Source: DAOVRD01 sp964521715
GTDB taxonomy: Bacteria; Planctomycetota; Brocadiia; SM23-32
DNA length: 64,000 bases
NCBI GenBank assembly: GCA_964521715.1
Contig: CAZFSS010000016.1
Span: 17,089-81,088 of the forward strand
Reading direction: 5' to 3'
The notes under the pieces: generated by a model
What the model saw: the letters and a program-made list of their open reading frames with translations, nothing else
Told to the model about the DNA's origin: nothing
Databases searched by the model: none
Part shown: in pieces, positions 25,214-31,282 of the stretch
How the letters are laid out: the number at the start of each line of letters is the position of its first letter
Numbering within the stretch: the stretch's first letter is position 1
Translations under genes and position numbers: made by a program

Positions 25214-25724
25214 ACCACAGAAGAAGCGGCGGTTCCTTGACCTGGCCCGGCGCATGTTCAGCTGGGGCTACAGCTGCCAGAACATCAGCCGGCGCCTGGG
25301 CGTGAGTACGGGGACGCTCTACCGTTGGCAGCGCGAAGAAAGGGGGATGGGACTCGACTGGGAAAGCTTGCGAGACGCGAACCGCCGTTTCGACTCGCGC
25401 GTGCTGATTGTAACGCTTGAGCGGCGGATGCAGGAGGCTGTCGATGATGATGGAGTCACGCCGGCGGCCAGGGCGGATGTCGTCTGTAAGCTGGCTCTTG
25501 CTCTGGAAGGCGAACGAGAGAACCGCAGGCGGGTGCCGCGGGTCGTGACGTATGAGGTGGCCGCGAAGCTGTTCGGCTGCACCGTCTCCACCGTCGGACG
25601 CTACGTCAGGTCCGGCCGGCTGCGGCGGGTATGGACGGGCCGGCGGCTCGGCAATAGGCACCGCGAGCACGGGGTCGGACTGGGCAGCATCCTCGCATTT
25701 CTGAAAGGGGCTCCTGGTGGTTGA
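25200..25724 (+). CDS. DUF1804-like HTH protein with a second C-terminal HTH
   Basis: The 174-residue protein begins with a helix-turn-helix (LDLARRMFSWGYSCQNISRRLGVSTGTLYRWQREE), then LDWESLRDANRRFDSRV and an amphipathic helical region. This layout resembles the DUF1804 family found beside structural genes in Mu-like phages, where a small-terminase role is suspected. The C-terminal ~60 residues hold a second, MerR/excisionase-like HTH (VTYEVAAKLFGCTVSTVGRYVRSGRL). The ATG lies inside the end of the transposase gene (14-bp overlap) with GGAGGT 5 bp upstream, so translation is probably coupled. It has no P-loop and so is not a MuB homologue. Confidence 0.65.
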   Translation: MSAGRPQKKRRFLDLARRMFSWGYSCQNISRRLGVSTGTLYRWQREERGMGLDWESLRDANRRFDSRVLIVTLERRMQEAVDDDGVTPAARADVVCKLALALEGERENRRRVPRVVTYEVAAKLFGCTVSTVGRYVRSGRLRRVWTGRRLGNRHREHGVGLGSILAFLKGAPGG

Positions 25725-26142
25725 CCTTGAAGAGGTAGTCAGGATGGGAGGAAGTGCCGTGCGGCCGTCCGATGTCATGCCCCGGCTGGCTTGGTGGGAG
25801 GCCTGCCCGGTGACGGTCCCGCCGACGGAGCGGGACCGCCGCGAAGGTGTCATGCCGGGGGAGTTCGTGCGCTCGTGGGCGCCGATCCGCACCGGGACGG
25901 CGAGGCTCGCGCGCGATGGAATCGCCTGCGTGGCCGACCGCTTAGGCGTGCCACAGTTCCTTGCAATCGTGCTACTCTCAAACCTGCTCGGCGTCGGGAA
26001 GGGGGAGCTCAGGGCGTGGGCAGGTGGTGGGATCCGGCTGCCCGCGCGGCGGTCGGAGTTCTGCGATTTTGTTGAGGCTTTAGAAGCCCGCTCGGCGTGG
26101 CTCGGGCGGAAGTTCGGCCGGGCCTTCGTCGGGCGTGCGTGA
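25717..26142 (+). CDS. Element protein of unknown function (141 residues)
   Basis: I do not recognise a family. The GTG start at 25717 overlaps the preceding gene by 8 bp and has AAAGGGG (25704-25710) 6 bp upstream, so it is very likely translated. A central segment (CVADRLGVPQFLAIVLLSNLLGVGKGELRAW) looks like two helices around an HTH-type turn. The overlap chain 22913-26142 shows that it belongs to the early transposition operon, so a regulatory or transposition-accessory role is plausible. Confidence 0.6.
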   Translation: MVDLEEVVRMGGSAVRPSDVMPRLAWWEACPVTVPPTERDRREGVMPGEFVRSWAPIRTGTARLARDGIACVADRLGVPQFLAIVLLSNLLGVGKGELRAWAGGGIRLPARRSEFCDFVEALEARSAWLGRKFGRAFVGRA

Positions 26143-26152
26143 GGAGAAAGCA

Positions 26153-26941
26153 ATGGGAACAGGCGGAAGGTTGTCAAAAAGGCTGGACCTTCTTAAGCGC
26201 CAGGAGGAGGTTCGCTTCCGCGAAGATGAAGCGCGGCGGGAAGGGCCTCGGGCACAGGCCATTCGGGACATGCAGGAGGCGGAGGGAAGAATGCGGCGGC
26301 TCCTTTTGACGCCGCACGGGGCGTACCTTAATCTGCCCGAGCTCCATCATCTTCTCGGAAACTCGGCGGGGGTCGAACGTCTCTGGGCGGAAGCGGTGCG
26401 GGAACGAGTTGTTTATGACGGTGTCGGCCATGAGTGCGTTCGCGCGCAGGAGGTTGAGCGGTTGGCCGACTCGGGCCGCTGTGGCGTTGGGGTGATGGGC
26501 AAACTAGAGATTTTCCAGATCGAGCGGCTGGAGGATTGGAGCGGGGATGTCCTCACGCTCCTCGGCTTCCGCCGCATGGAGGGAGTAGGCGCCGGACGTC
26601 ACGACGTGACCTTCTGGTTCGCCGAGTGCCGTCGGCTAGCGATTACGGCGCGAGGGATCGCTCCGGGTGGGACATGTGACTGGCGCTTGAACAATCTCGA
26701 CTGGGTCTGCCACGAGGGCGACGTGAGCAAAGGGCCGGTCGGCACGCCGCTGGAAGTGGTTCCTGTTGAAGTGGCTTGGCACCACACGGGCGGGTGGTAC
26801 GGCGGCAACATTTACTACATTCGCACGCTCAAAGGTGCTTGCCCAGAGCCGAAAGCGGAATCGGAAGGAAGCAGCCGGACCGTGGCGGCTTCCGGAATGC
26901 CCGAGATCGAAGCGAACCTGGACGACGACAAAAAAGGTTAG
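26153..26941 (+). CDS. Element protein of unknown function (262 residues)
   Basis: I do not recognise a family. The ATG at 26153 has GAGGAG (26141-26146) 6 bp upstream, 10 bp after the previous stop. The N-terminal ~60 residues are a charged coiled coil (KRLDLLKRQEEVRFREDEARRE). A middle part may be helical, and a Trp/Gly/His-rich C-terminal domain (VAWHHTGGWYGGNIYYIRTLKG) ends in an acidic tail. There is no signal peptide or membrane segment. Confidence 0.55.
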   Translation: MGTGGRLSKRLDLLKRQEEVRFREDEARREGPRAQAIRDMQEAEGRMRRLLLTPHGAYLNLPELHHLLGNSAGVERLWAEAVRERVVYDGVGHECVRAQEVERLADSGRCGVGVMGKLEIFQIERLEDWSGDVLTLLGFRRMEGVGAGRHDVTFWFAECRRLAITARGIAPGGTCDWRLNNLDWVCHEGDVSKGPVGTPLEVVPVEVAWHHTGGWYGGNIYYIRTLKGACPEPKAESEGSSRTVAASGMPEIEANLDDDKKG

Positions 26942-27263
26942 CAGTTATGCGCGCGATCGGTGAAATGTCGCTGAGCGGCCTGGCCCTTGCAGCGTCTGGC
27001 CAGCCCCCGTGGCGCGCTTCATGTGGCAGGCCGGCTGCTCAGCAGCGGCCTGCTGCCTCCGGCCGGCGGCGTCTTGTATCGCCGCCGGCGAGAATCCCGG
27101 CGGGGTCGCGTTCGTCCGCCCCTCGCCGTTTGTGGGTGGGGCGCCCGTTCTCGTCGTTTCTTCCGGGCGCCCCGCCCGTTGATTTGTGCGACGGCGCTGG
27201 ACGAGCAGGGCGGGCTCTCGCCAGGGCGCCGGCCCCAACCTCCAGGAAAGGTAAGGAACGGAT
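26942..27263. other. Hairpin-rich gap inside the element
   Basis: Three strong GC hairpins follow one another: CAGGCC-g-GCTGCT/AGCAGC-GGCCTG (27027-27052), GCCGGCGGCG/CGCCGCCGGC with an 8-nt loop (27062-27089) and GGGGCGCCCG/CGGGCGCCCC with a 16-nt loop (27138-27173). A frame open from ATG 26947 to 27294 has Ala/Arg/Pro/Ser composition typical of untranslated GC-rich DNA and overlaps the next gene. I treat the interval as non-coding, perhaps a transcript-processing or termination region. Confidence 0.5.
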
Positions 27264-27521
27264 ATGGGCGACTATGAAATCGTTCGGGCGGTGAGGATTG
27301 CCTTGGGCCTCCCAAGCGACGCAGCGGAGGCGCGGATCATGACTAGTATCTCTGAGCTGCTGGAGGCCGCCAGTGGGCACCTTGTGAACGAGGCCATAGC
27401 TGCGGGTCGCATTCGTTCGGCGGATGGCGCTTGGTGGCGTGGGCAGCTGGCGCAGGATTACGAGGTCGCCCGCACCATCCTCATGGAGCAGATGCCTGGC
27501 AAGTTTTGGGCGGGGGGATGA
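27264..27521 (+). CDS. Small phage-like protein resembling the C-terminal part of Mu gpI (85 residues)
   Basis: The ATG at 27264 has a good AAGGTAAGGAA Shine-Dalgarno region. The segment LVNEAIAAGRIRSADGAWWRGQLAQDYE, here split as LVNEAIAAGRI and WWRGQLAQDYEVARTIL, follows the pattern found at the C terminus of Mu-type protease/scaffold proteins (short helix, G-R-I/L, charged residue, W, then a D-containing helix). It lacks any protease domain, so it may be a free-standing domain or a remnant of the phage I/Z region. The assignment is inference from a short pattern. Confidence 0.5.
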   Translation: MGDYEIVRAVRIALGLPSDAAEARIMTSISELLEAASGHLVNEAIAAGRIRSADGAWWRGQLAQDYEVARTILMEQMPGKFWAGG

Positions 27522-27609
27522 CGTGGCGAAGGAGTTTCGGTGCAGCAGACGGCGCCTGTCCGTTGCGAGCGTCCCGGCGCCATCCGATAGGGTTTGTGGG
27601 AGGAAGGCG

Positions 27610-27945
27610 ATGACGAAGAAAGGCATAGAAAGTCTCCTGGCCGAAGGCGAGGAGATGGCAAGGCACGTGCGGATAGATCGGGACATGTGGCGTGCGTTGC
27701 GCGACCGCGCAGTCAAACAGGTCCGCGCGGGGACAGAAAAGTGCGCCCCGGGGGAAGCTCGTATACACCGGGGGCTCATTGCGCAAGCGACTCGGGACTT
27801 GCGCTGGTTTCGGCGGATCGGCCAGCTGCTGAGGGAGCAACTAGAACAGAAACAGGATCCGCCTTCGCGGAAGGTTCGGCGGGCAAGGCAGGAGCAGCCT
27901 GCTTCGCCAAGGCTACGCAGGCCAGGCGAGCAAGACCAGGAGTAG
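27610..27945 (+). CDS. Small basic element protein of unknown function
   Basis: The 111-residue frame starts at ATG 27610 after AGGAAGG. It is Arg/Lys/Gln rich and helical (GIESLLAEGEEMARHVRIDRDMW, RWFRRIGQLLREQLEQKQD). No motif is recognised. The composition suggests nucleic-acid or protein-scaffold binding. Confidence 0.45.
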   Translation: MTKKGIESLLAEGEEMARHVRIDRDMWRALRDRAVKQVRAGTEKCAPGEARIHRGLIAQATRDLRWFRRIGQLLREQLEQKQDPPSRKVRRARQEQPASPRLRRPGEQDQE

Positions 27946-27951
27946 AACCAC

Positions 27952-29049
27952 GTGGGCGTGAGGGAGCGACTGCGGGGTCGGATTTGGAGACCGGCGTGTG
28001 CCGAGGCGGAGAGGATCGGGCAGGTGCGGCTCGCCCGGGAGCTGGCGCAGAAGGCGCGGCTCGCCCGGGAGCTGGCGCAGAAGGCGCGGCTCGCCCGGGA
28101 GCTGGCGGAGAAGGAGCGGCTCGCCCGGGAGCTGGCGGAGAAGGAACGGCTCGCCCTGGAGCAGGCGGAGAAGCCCCGGGTCGATCAGGAGCGGGTCAAA
28201 CAGGCCGCCACCTGGGCCGAGAGGAAACGCGCAGAACAAGTTGCTGCATACGACGCCGTTTACGACGCCGCCCTGCTCCACAAGGGCGCGGAACAGGAAC
28301 GCGGTATGAGTCTCGCGCGGGGGCTGGCCAGAATACATGTGGCCGTGACTGCGTGGAAGAGATATGACTACGCGGAACGGACGTTGAGGAGTTTCGCCGC
28401 GTGGAACGGCCCGACGAAGTTCCTGCTGTGGTACGCCCTGGACGGCGGGTATGACGAGCGTCTGCCGGCTCTGTTCAATAAGTATGGGTTCTCGTGCCTT
28501 GTGCGACACGACGGGCCGAACGTCGGGATCGCGCGCATCACGGACGAGTTGGTGTGCGCGATAGGAGAACATGCCGAGCCTGACGACCTTCTTCTCCTGC
28601 TTCAGGATGATTGGGAGAGCGTCCGGCCGGTGCCGATGAACGTCGTCGGGGCAGCTTTCGCGTGCGAGGACATCGGGGCGTTGCGCCTGACCGGCCAGTT
28701 CCGAGAGCGCGGCAATCGGCGGCTGACAACTTCCAGGGGCGAACACTGGGAGGCGCGGGTCGTGTCCGCCGGTCCAGGATGCGAATCCTTGCCGGCCACC
28801 TCATACTGCGTGCGCAAGATTGCCGGCCTCCCGGTGGCCGAGACGGTACTGGTGGGACGGACAAACTGGGCACATCCCCCCGAGGTCACGCGTATGGGTC
28901 TTGCGCGATTTCTGCTCTCCCCTGCGGGCGCGGAACGGGAGTCCATCATAAGGGCCGAACGGCTCAGGTTCCTGACTGCATGGGTCACGGAGCCGGTCTT
29001 CTGGCACATCGGCGGTAGGACCACGAAACGGATGGGGGGCCGACAGTGA
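27952..29049 (+). CDS. Element-borne glycosyltransferase-like protein with N-terminal coiled-coil repeats
   Basis: The 365-residue protein has an N-terminal array of five 10-residue repeats (consensus ARLARELAEK, residues 25-74), a coiled linker, and a C-terminal GT-A-like domain from about residue 125 (IHVAVTAWKRYDYAERTLRSF). The candidate metal-binding acidic motif is in LLLLLQDDWES near residue 220. The order beta strand, Rossmann-like helix, acidic motif, then TSYCVRK and a C-terminal WHIGG fits an inverting family-2-like enzyme. The substrate is unknown. The GTG start at 27952 has GGAG about 9 bp upstream. It is translationally coupled to the next gene and is the clearest cargo of the element. 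Confidence 0.65.
   Translation: MGVRERLRGRIWRPACAEAERIGQVRLARELAQKARLARELAQKARLARELAEKERLARELAEKERLALEQAEKPRVDQERVKQAATWAERKRAEQVAAYDAVYDAALLHKGAEQERGMSLARGLARIHVAVTAWKRYDYAERTLRSFAAWNGPTKFLLWYALDGGYDERLPALFNKYGFSCLVRHDGPNVGIARITDELVCAIGEHAEPDDLLLLLQDDWESVRPVPMNVVGAAFACEDIGALRLTGQFRERGNRRLTTSRGEHWEARVVSAGPGCESLPATSYCVRKIAGLPVAETVLVGRTNWAHPPEVTRMGLARFLLSPAGAERESIIRAERLRFLTAWVTEPVFWHIGGRTTKRMGGRQ
28024..28173 (+). repeat. Five tandem 30-bp repeats in the glycosyltransferase gene
   Basis: Units at 28024, 28054, 28084, 28114 and 28144 are each 30 bp (GCGCGGCTCGCCCGGGAGCT at the core). The first four differ from one another at only a few positions; the fifth is more diverged. The copy number could change by slippage without shifting the frame. 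Confidence 0.9.
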
Positions 29050-29600
29050 ACACCGAAGCGGCGGCCGAACTGAGTGTGCTCACGGCATTGCCCGAACTAC
29101 AGACCTACCGGCGCGTGCTGTACGTCGGGGCGAATGTCGACCGCTTTCAGCTCTACGGGTTGCTGGCCGGTAAGGCTCTCCATGTGCTGGAGGTCTTCAA
29201 GCCGTACGTCGAGGCCCTGCGGGCAAGCCCGGCGTTCCGCCTGGAAAGTGTGATCCAGGGCAATGTCCTGGAGGCGGACGCCGTGCCGGAGGTAGCGCGC
29301 CTGGCGCCTTTTGATCTGCTCGTGTGGTGGCATGGGCCGGAGCACGTCGACATGGACGCCGCCCGTGCGCTGCTTGGGCCGACCGGAGGGGTTCACCGGC
29401 TCTACACGAAGGCCATTCTGCTGGGCTGCCCTTGGGGGGTCTACAAGCAGGGCGCCGTGGACGCGAATGAGTGGCAGAAGCATCGCTGGCACCCGTTGCC
29501 TGACTTCTTTTTGAACCTCGGGTACAGCGTCTACACGGTCGGTGAACCGCACAGCAAGGAGGGGCACATTACGGCGTGGAGGGTAGTGCCGCCAAGTTGA
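29046..29600 (+). CDS. Class I SAM-dependent methyltransferase-like protein on the element
   Basis: The 184-residue protein contains a Rossmann-type opening, RRVLYVGANVDRFQLYGLL, then HVLEVFKPYVEALR (acidic residue at the end of strand 2), SVIQGNVLEADAV and LAPFDLLVWWHGPEHVD (motif IV position). This order matches a class I methyltransferase, although the glycine loop is VGAN rather than GxGxG. The GTG start overlaps the glycosyltransferase stop (GTGA), so the two are made together and may modify the same glycan. The acceptor is unknown. Confidence 0.6.
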   Translation: MNTEAAAELSVLTALPELQTYRRVLYVGANVDRFQLYGLLAGKALHVLEVFKPYVEALRASPAFRLESVIQGNVLEADAVPEVARLAPFDLLVWWHGPEHVDMDAARALLGPTGGVHRLYTKAILLGCPWGVYKQGAVDANEWQKHRWHPLPDFFLNLGYSVYTVGEPHSKEGHITAWRVVPPS

Positions 29601-29644
29601 CGAAGGGACCACGGCCCAGGGCGTACTTGATGCGAGGAAATCAG

Positions 29645-29851
29645 ATGGGCGATACGAACGATGGCCTGACCCAGGCAGACATGGCCGCGATCCGGGCGGC
29701 AGAAGAACAGGCCGGCGAGAACGGCGCGCGGGCGACGCTGGCCCAGCGGATGTTGGAGGTCCTCCGTGCCTATCGCAGCCGAGTTGAAAATGGAGAGGCA
29801 AGCGGCGGGTCTATCCGCACGGCCCCGGCAGGGTCGCTGCAAGGGCGGTGA
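29645..29851 (+). CDS. Small element protein of unknown function (68 residues)
   Basis: ATG 29645 follows GAGGAAA (29633-29639). The product is a short acidic-to-basic helical protein (GLTQADMAAIRAAEEQAGE, ATLAQRMLEVLRAYRSRV) ending in a Gly/Ser tail. No family is recognised. Confidence 0.42.
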   Translation: MGDTNDGLTQADMAAIRAAEEQAGENGARATLAQRMLEVLRAYRSRVENGEASGGSIRTAPAGSLQGR

Positions 29852-30202
29852 ACGATGATTTCAGAGCGCGTGCAGAACGACGCGGTGGCCTGGCCGGGGC
29901 GTCGCCTGGCGCCATGCGGTGCCCTCTGGCGCGCGGATGCAGGCGACGTGCATCACAGCCCTGCATTGGGGCTGAACGCGCGTTGCAGGGCACTACAGCG
30001 GGTCGTTCTACGGACACAGGCCAGGCAGGAGAGTCGAGAGAAAGAGGCGATGCAGGCCCCATGCAGGGGGCCTGAAGGACGGGAACAGACCCCTGCTATC
30101 CGTAGCAGGGGCGCCCATTTTGGACGAAAGAGAGCGCCAAGCGCGGGCGCTGATTGTGTGTACGCTCTCTACAACACCTGCAGAAGCCCTCTGGGCCGTT
30201 AT
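29852..30202. other. Non-coding right-end region of the element
   Basis: It holds three inverted repeats: GCCCTGCA/TGCAGGGC (29958-29991), CAGGCCCC/GGGGCCTG (30053-30074) and the terminator-like hairpin at 30090-30111. A 120-codon frame from ATG 29855 runs into the right-end sites and has no protein-like composition. Confidence 0.5.
30090..30121 (+). terminator. Rho-independent-like terminator at the right end of the element
   Basis: CCCCTGCTA and TAGCAGGGG form a perfect 9-bp stem with a TCCG loop, followed by CGCCCATTTT. It would stop rightward element transcription before the host regulator gene. Confidence 0.55.
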
Positions 30203-30248
30203 GGCCATATGGAGTGACGATTCTGGCCATATGGCGTGCACGTGACCA
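30203..30248. repeat. Right terminal repeat with two tandem transposase sites
   Basis: GGCCATATGG occurs at 30203-30212 and 30225-30234 in the same orientation, 22 bp apart. The last 14 bp end in GTGACCA. The inner copy, read inward, matches the left end in 18 of 22 positions around CCATATGGCCA. Confidence 0.75.
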
Positions 30249-30253
30249 CTTGA
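30249..30253. repeat. Right 5-bp target-site duplication (CTTGA)
   Basis: This copy of CTTGA is identical to 21472-21476. Its last four bases are the first four bases of the TTGACA -35 box of the following host promoter. Confidence 0.82.
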
Positions 30254-30278
30254 CACGGACCCGGTCGTGGCGTATGAT
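30250..30278 (+). promoter_or_regulatory. Promoter of the polysaccharide-locus regulator
   Basis: A perfect TTGACA (30250-30255), a 17-bp spacer and TATGAT (30273-30278) form a strong sigma70 promoter. The -35 box begins in the target duplication of the Mu-type element. Confidence 0.75.
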
Positions 30279-30300
30279 AACGTTACTTTCTGTAACGTTA
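30278..30300 (+). promoter_or_regulatory. Palindromic operator overlapping the regulator's start point
   Basis: TAACGTTAC and GTAACGTTA form a perfect 9-bp inverted repeat around TTTCT, directly downstream of the -10 box. A repressor bound here would block initiation. The product of the next gene is the natural candidate. Confidence 0.6.
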
Positions 30301-30322
30301 CCAGATACCACGCCCGCCATCC

Positions 30323-30925
30323 ATGGATGATCGCCGCTACTACGAGCTGAAGATACTCGAACACGTCGAGGACCGGCCCGAACTGCCCCGCCGCGTGGCC
30401 GCCTCCAAGCTCGGCGTCAGCGTCAAGCTGGCCCATAAGCTGCTGTCCGGCCTGGTCGAGCGCGGATGGCTGCACGTCAGGAAGGAGAACTCACGCCGCT
30501 GGTGCTACTTCCTCACGCCGGAGGGCGTGGCCGAGAAGGCGCGGCTGACGCGCGAGTTCATCGAGTTCAGCTTCGAGTTCTACCGGGAGGCCCGCCGCCG
30601 CTCGGCCCGCGTCTGCCGCGACCTGTCGGAGGCCGGCGTCAGGCGGGTCGCCTTCCTGGGTCTCGGGGAGCTGGCGGAGATCGCCTACCTCGGCGTCCGG
30701 GAGTGGGACCTGGATCTGGTCGAGGTGTTCGACCGGCAGAAGGTGGGCAGGATGTTCTTCGGCTGCCGCGTGCAGCCGGTCGAGCTGGCTGCGAACGCGC
30801 AGGCGGAGCGCATCATCGTGACCTCGTTCGATCCGAAGAAGCCCATGTTTCCCGGTTTCCTGCCGGATCAGGTGAAGGCCGATCCCTGGATGGTGTGGAT
30901 CTTCGGGGAGGAGCGGGAGCGGTGA
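30323..30925 (+). CDS. Winged-helix regulator of the polysaccharide locus
   Basis: The 200-residue protein has an N-terminal winged-helix domain (about 5-75: LPRRVAASKLGVSVKLAHKLLSGLVERGWLHVRKEN), similar to the MarR-type regulators found at the head of exopolysaccharide clusters. The C-terminal ~120 residues (RRVAFLGLGELAEIAYLGVREWDL, VFDRQKVGRMFFGCRV, AERIIVTSF) form a Rossmann-like domain that may bind a nucleotide or sugar-nucleotide ligand. It starts 23 bp downstream of the operator, so autoregulation is likely, and it opens the wzm/wzt locus. Confidence 0.75.
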   Translation: MDDRRYYELKILEHVEDRPELPRRVAASKLGVSVKLAHKLLSGLVERGWLHVRKENSRRWCYFLTPEGVAEKARLTREFIEFSFEFYREARRRSARVCRDLSEAGVRRVAFLGLGELAEIAYLGVREWDLDLVEVFDRQKVGRMFFGCRVQPVELAANAQAERIIVTSFDPKKPMFPGFLPDQVKADPWMVWIFGEERER

Positions 30926-31282
30926 CGGCAGTGGGCAGTGGCCAGTGGCCAGTGGCCAGAAACGACCACGCACGGAAACCCGAAGGCCCTGAACGCAGCC
31001 GAGCCTACTTCGCCGAAGCAGGTTCGGCTGCGAAGGCTGAAAGGGGAGCAACGAACAACGGGCAACGAACGGCTAGTGGGCTGTTCAACAAGCAACCTTG
31101 CGTTCTGCAGCCGGTGTCATGTGCGGACTGATACGTAGGGGCACGGCGCGCCGTGCCCCTACAGGGTCGCGGCCGCTATCGAGCGGTGGCTGCGAAAATG
31201 CAAGACGACTTCCTTGACAGCCCACTAGCACCTGAGCAAGAGCAGGAGCAGGGGCAGGAGTAAGAGCAAGGGTACAAAGGCC
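30926..31282. repeat. Repeat-packed interval upstream of wzm
   Basis: It contains four tandem 7-bp CAGTGG(G/C) units (30929-30956), a CGCAGCCGA/TCGGCTGCG inverted repeat (30994-31032), CAACGAA-type direct repeats (about 31042-31066), the perfect 28-bp palindrome at 31135-31162 and a GAGCAG/GAGCAA-type hexamer run (about 31232-31270). No gene is visible. The last part supplies the leader of wzm. Confidence 0.6.
31135..31162. repeat. Perfect 28-bp palindrome
   Basis: GTAGGGGCACGGCG is followed directly by its reverse complement CGCCGTGCCCCTAC, ending at 31162. It is extruded-hairpin-like and unrelated to a T tract, so a dispersed palindromic repeat is more likely than a terminator. Confidence 0.75.

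Larger units (their letters stand above)
21477..30248. mobile_element. 8772-bp Mu-type transposable element with glycosyltransferase/methyltransferase cargo
   Basis: The ends are 5'-TGG...CCA-3'. Exactly 14 bp in from each end begins CCATATGGCCA followed, after one variable base, by AAT, in inverted orientation (21491-21501 and, reading inward, 30234-30224). A 5-bp direct repeat CTTGA flanks the element. Gene order follows the Mu left end: leftward repressor, small rightward ORF, DDE transposase. After the transposase come a DUF1804-like protein, two unknowns, small phage-like proteins, a glycosyltransferase and a methyltransferase-like gene. I find no MuB ATPase, terminase large subunit, portal, capsid or tail gene. 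It may be a transposon derived from a Mu-like phage, a satellite, or a deletion remnant. The intact ends and duplication show that it arrived by transposition at this size or was reduced afterwards. Confidence 0.88.

Noticed and set aside
26947..27294. 115-codon plus frame in the hairpin-rich gap
   Set aside because: Ala/Arg/Pro/Ser composition, three inverted repeats inside it, and overlap with the start of the next gene.
28024..28173. CRISPR array
   Set aside because: The 30-bp units are contiguous without spacers and encode an in-frame coiled coil.
29855..30217. 120-codon plus frame at the element's right end
   Set aside because: It spans three hairpins and ends inside a transposase site; no protein-like features.
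21477..30248. Intact Mu-like prophage
   Set aside because: Too short and without terminase large subunit, portal, capsid or tail genes; described as a Mu-type element instead.
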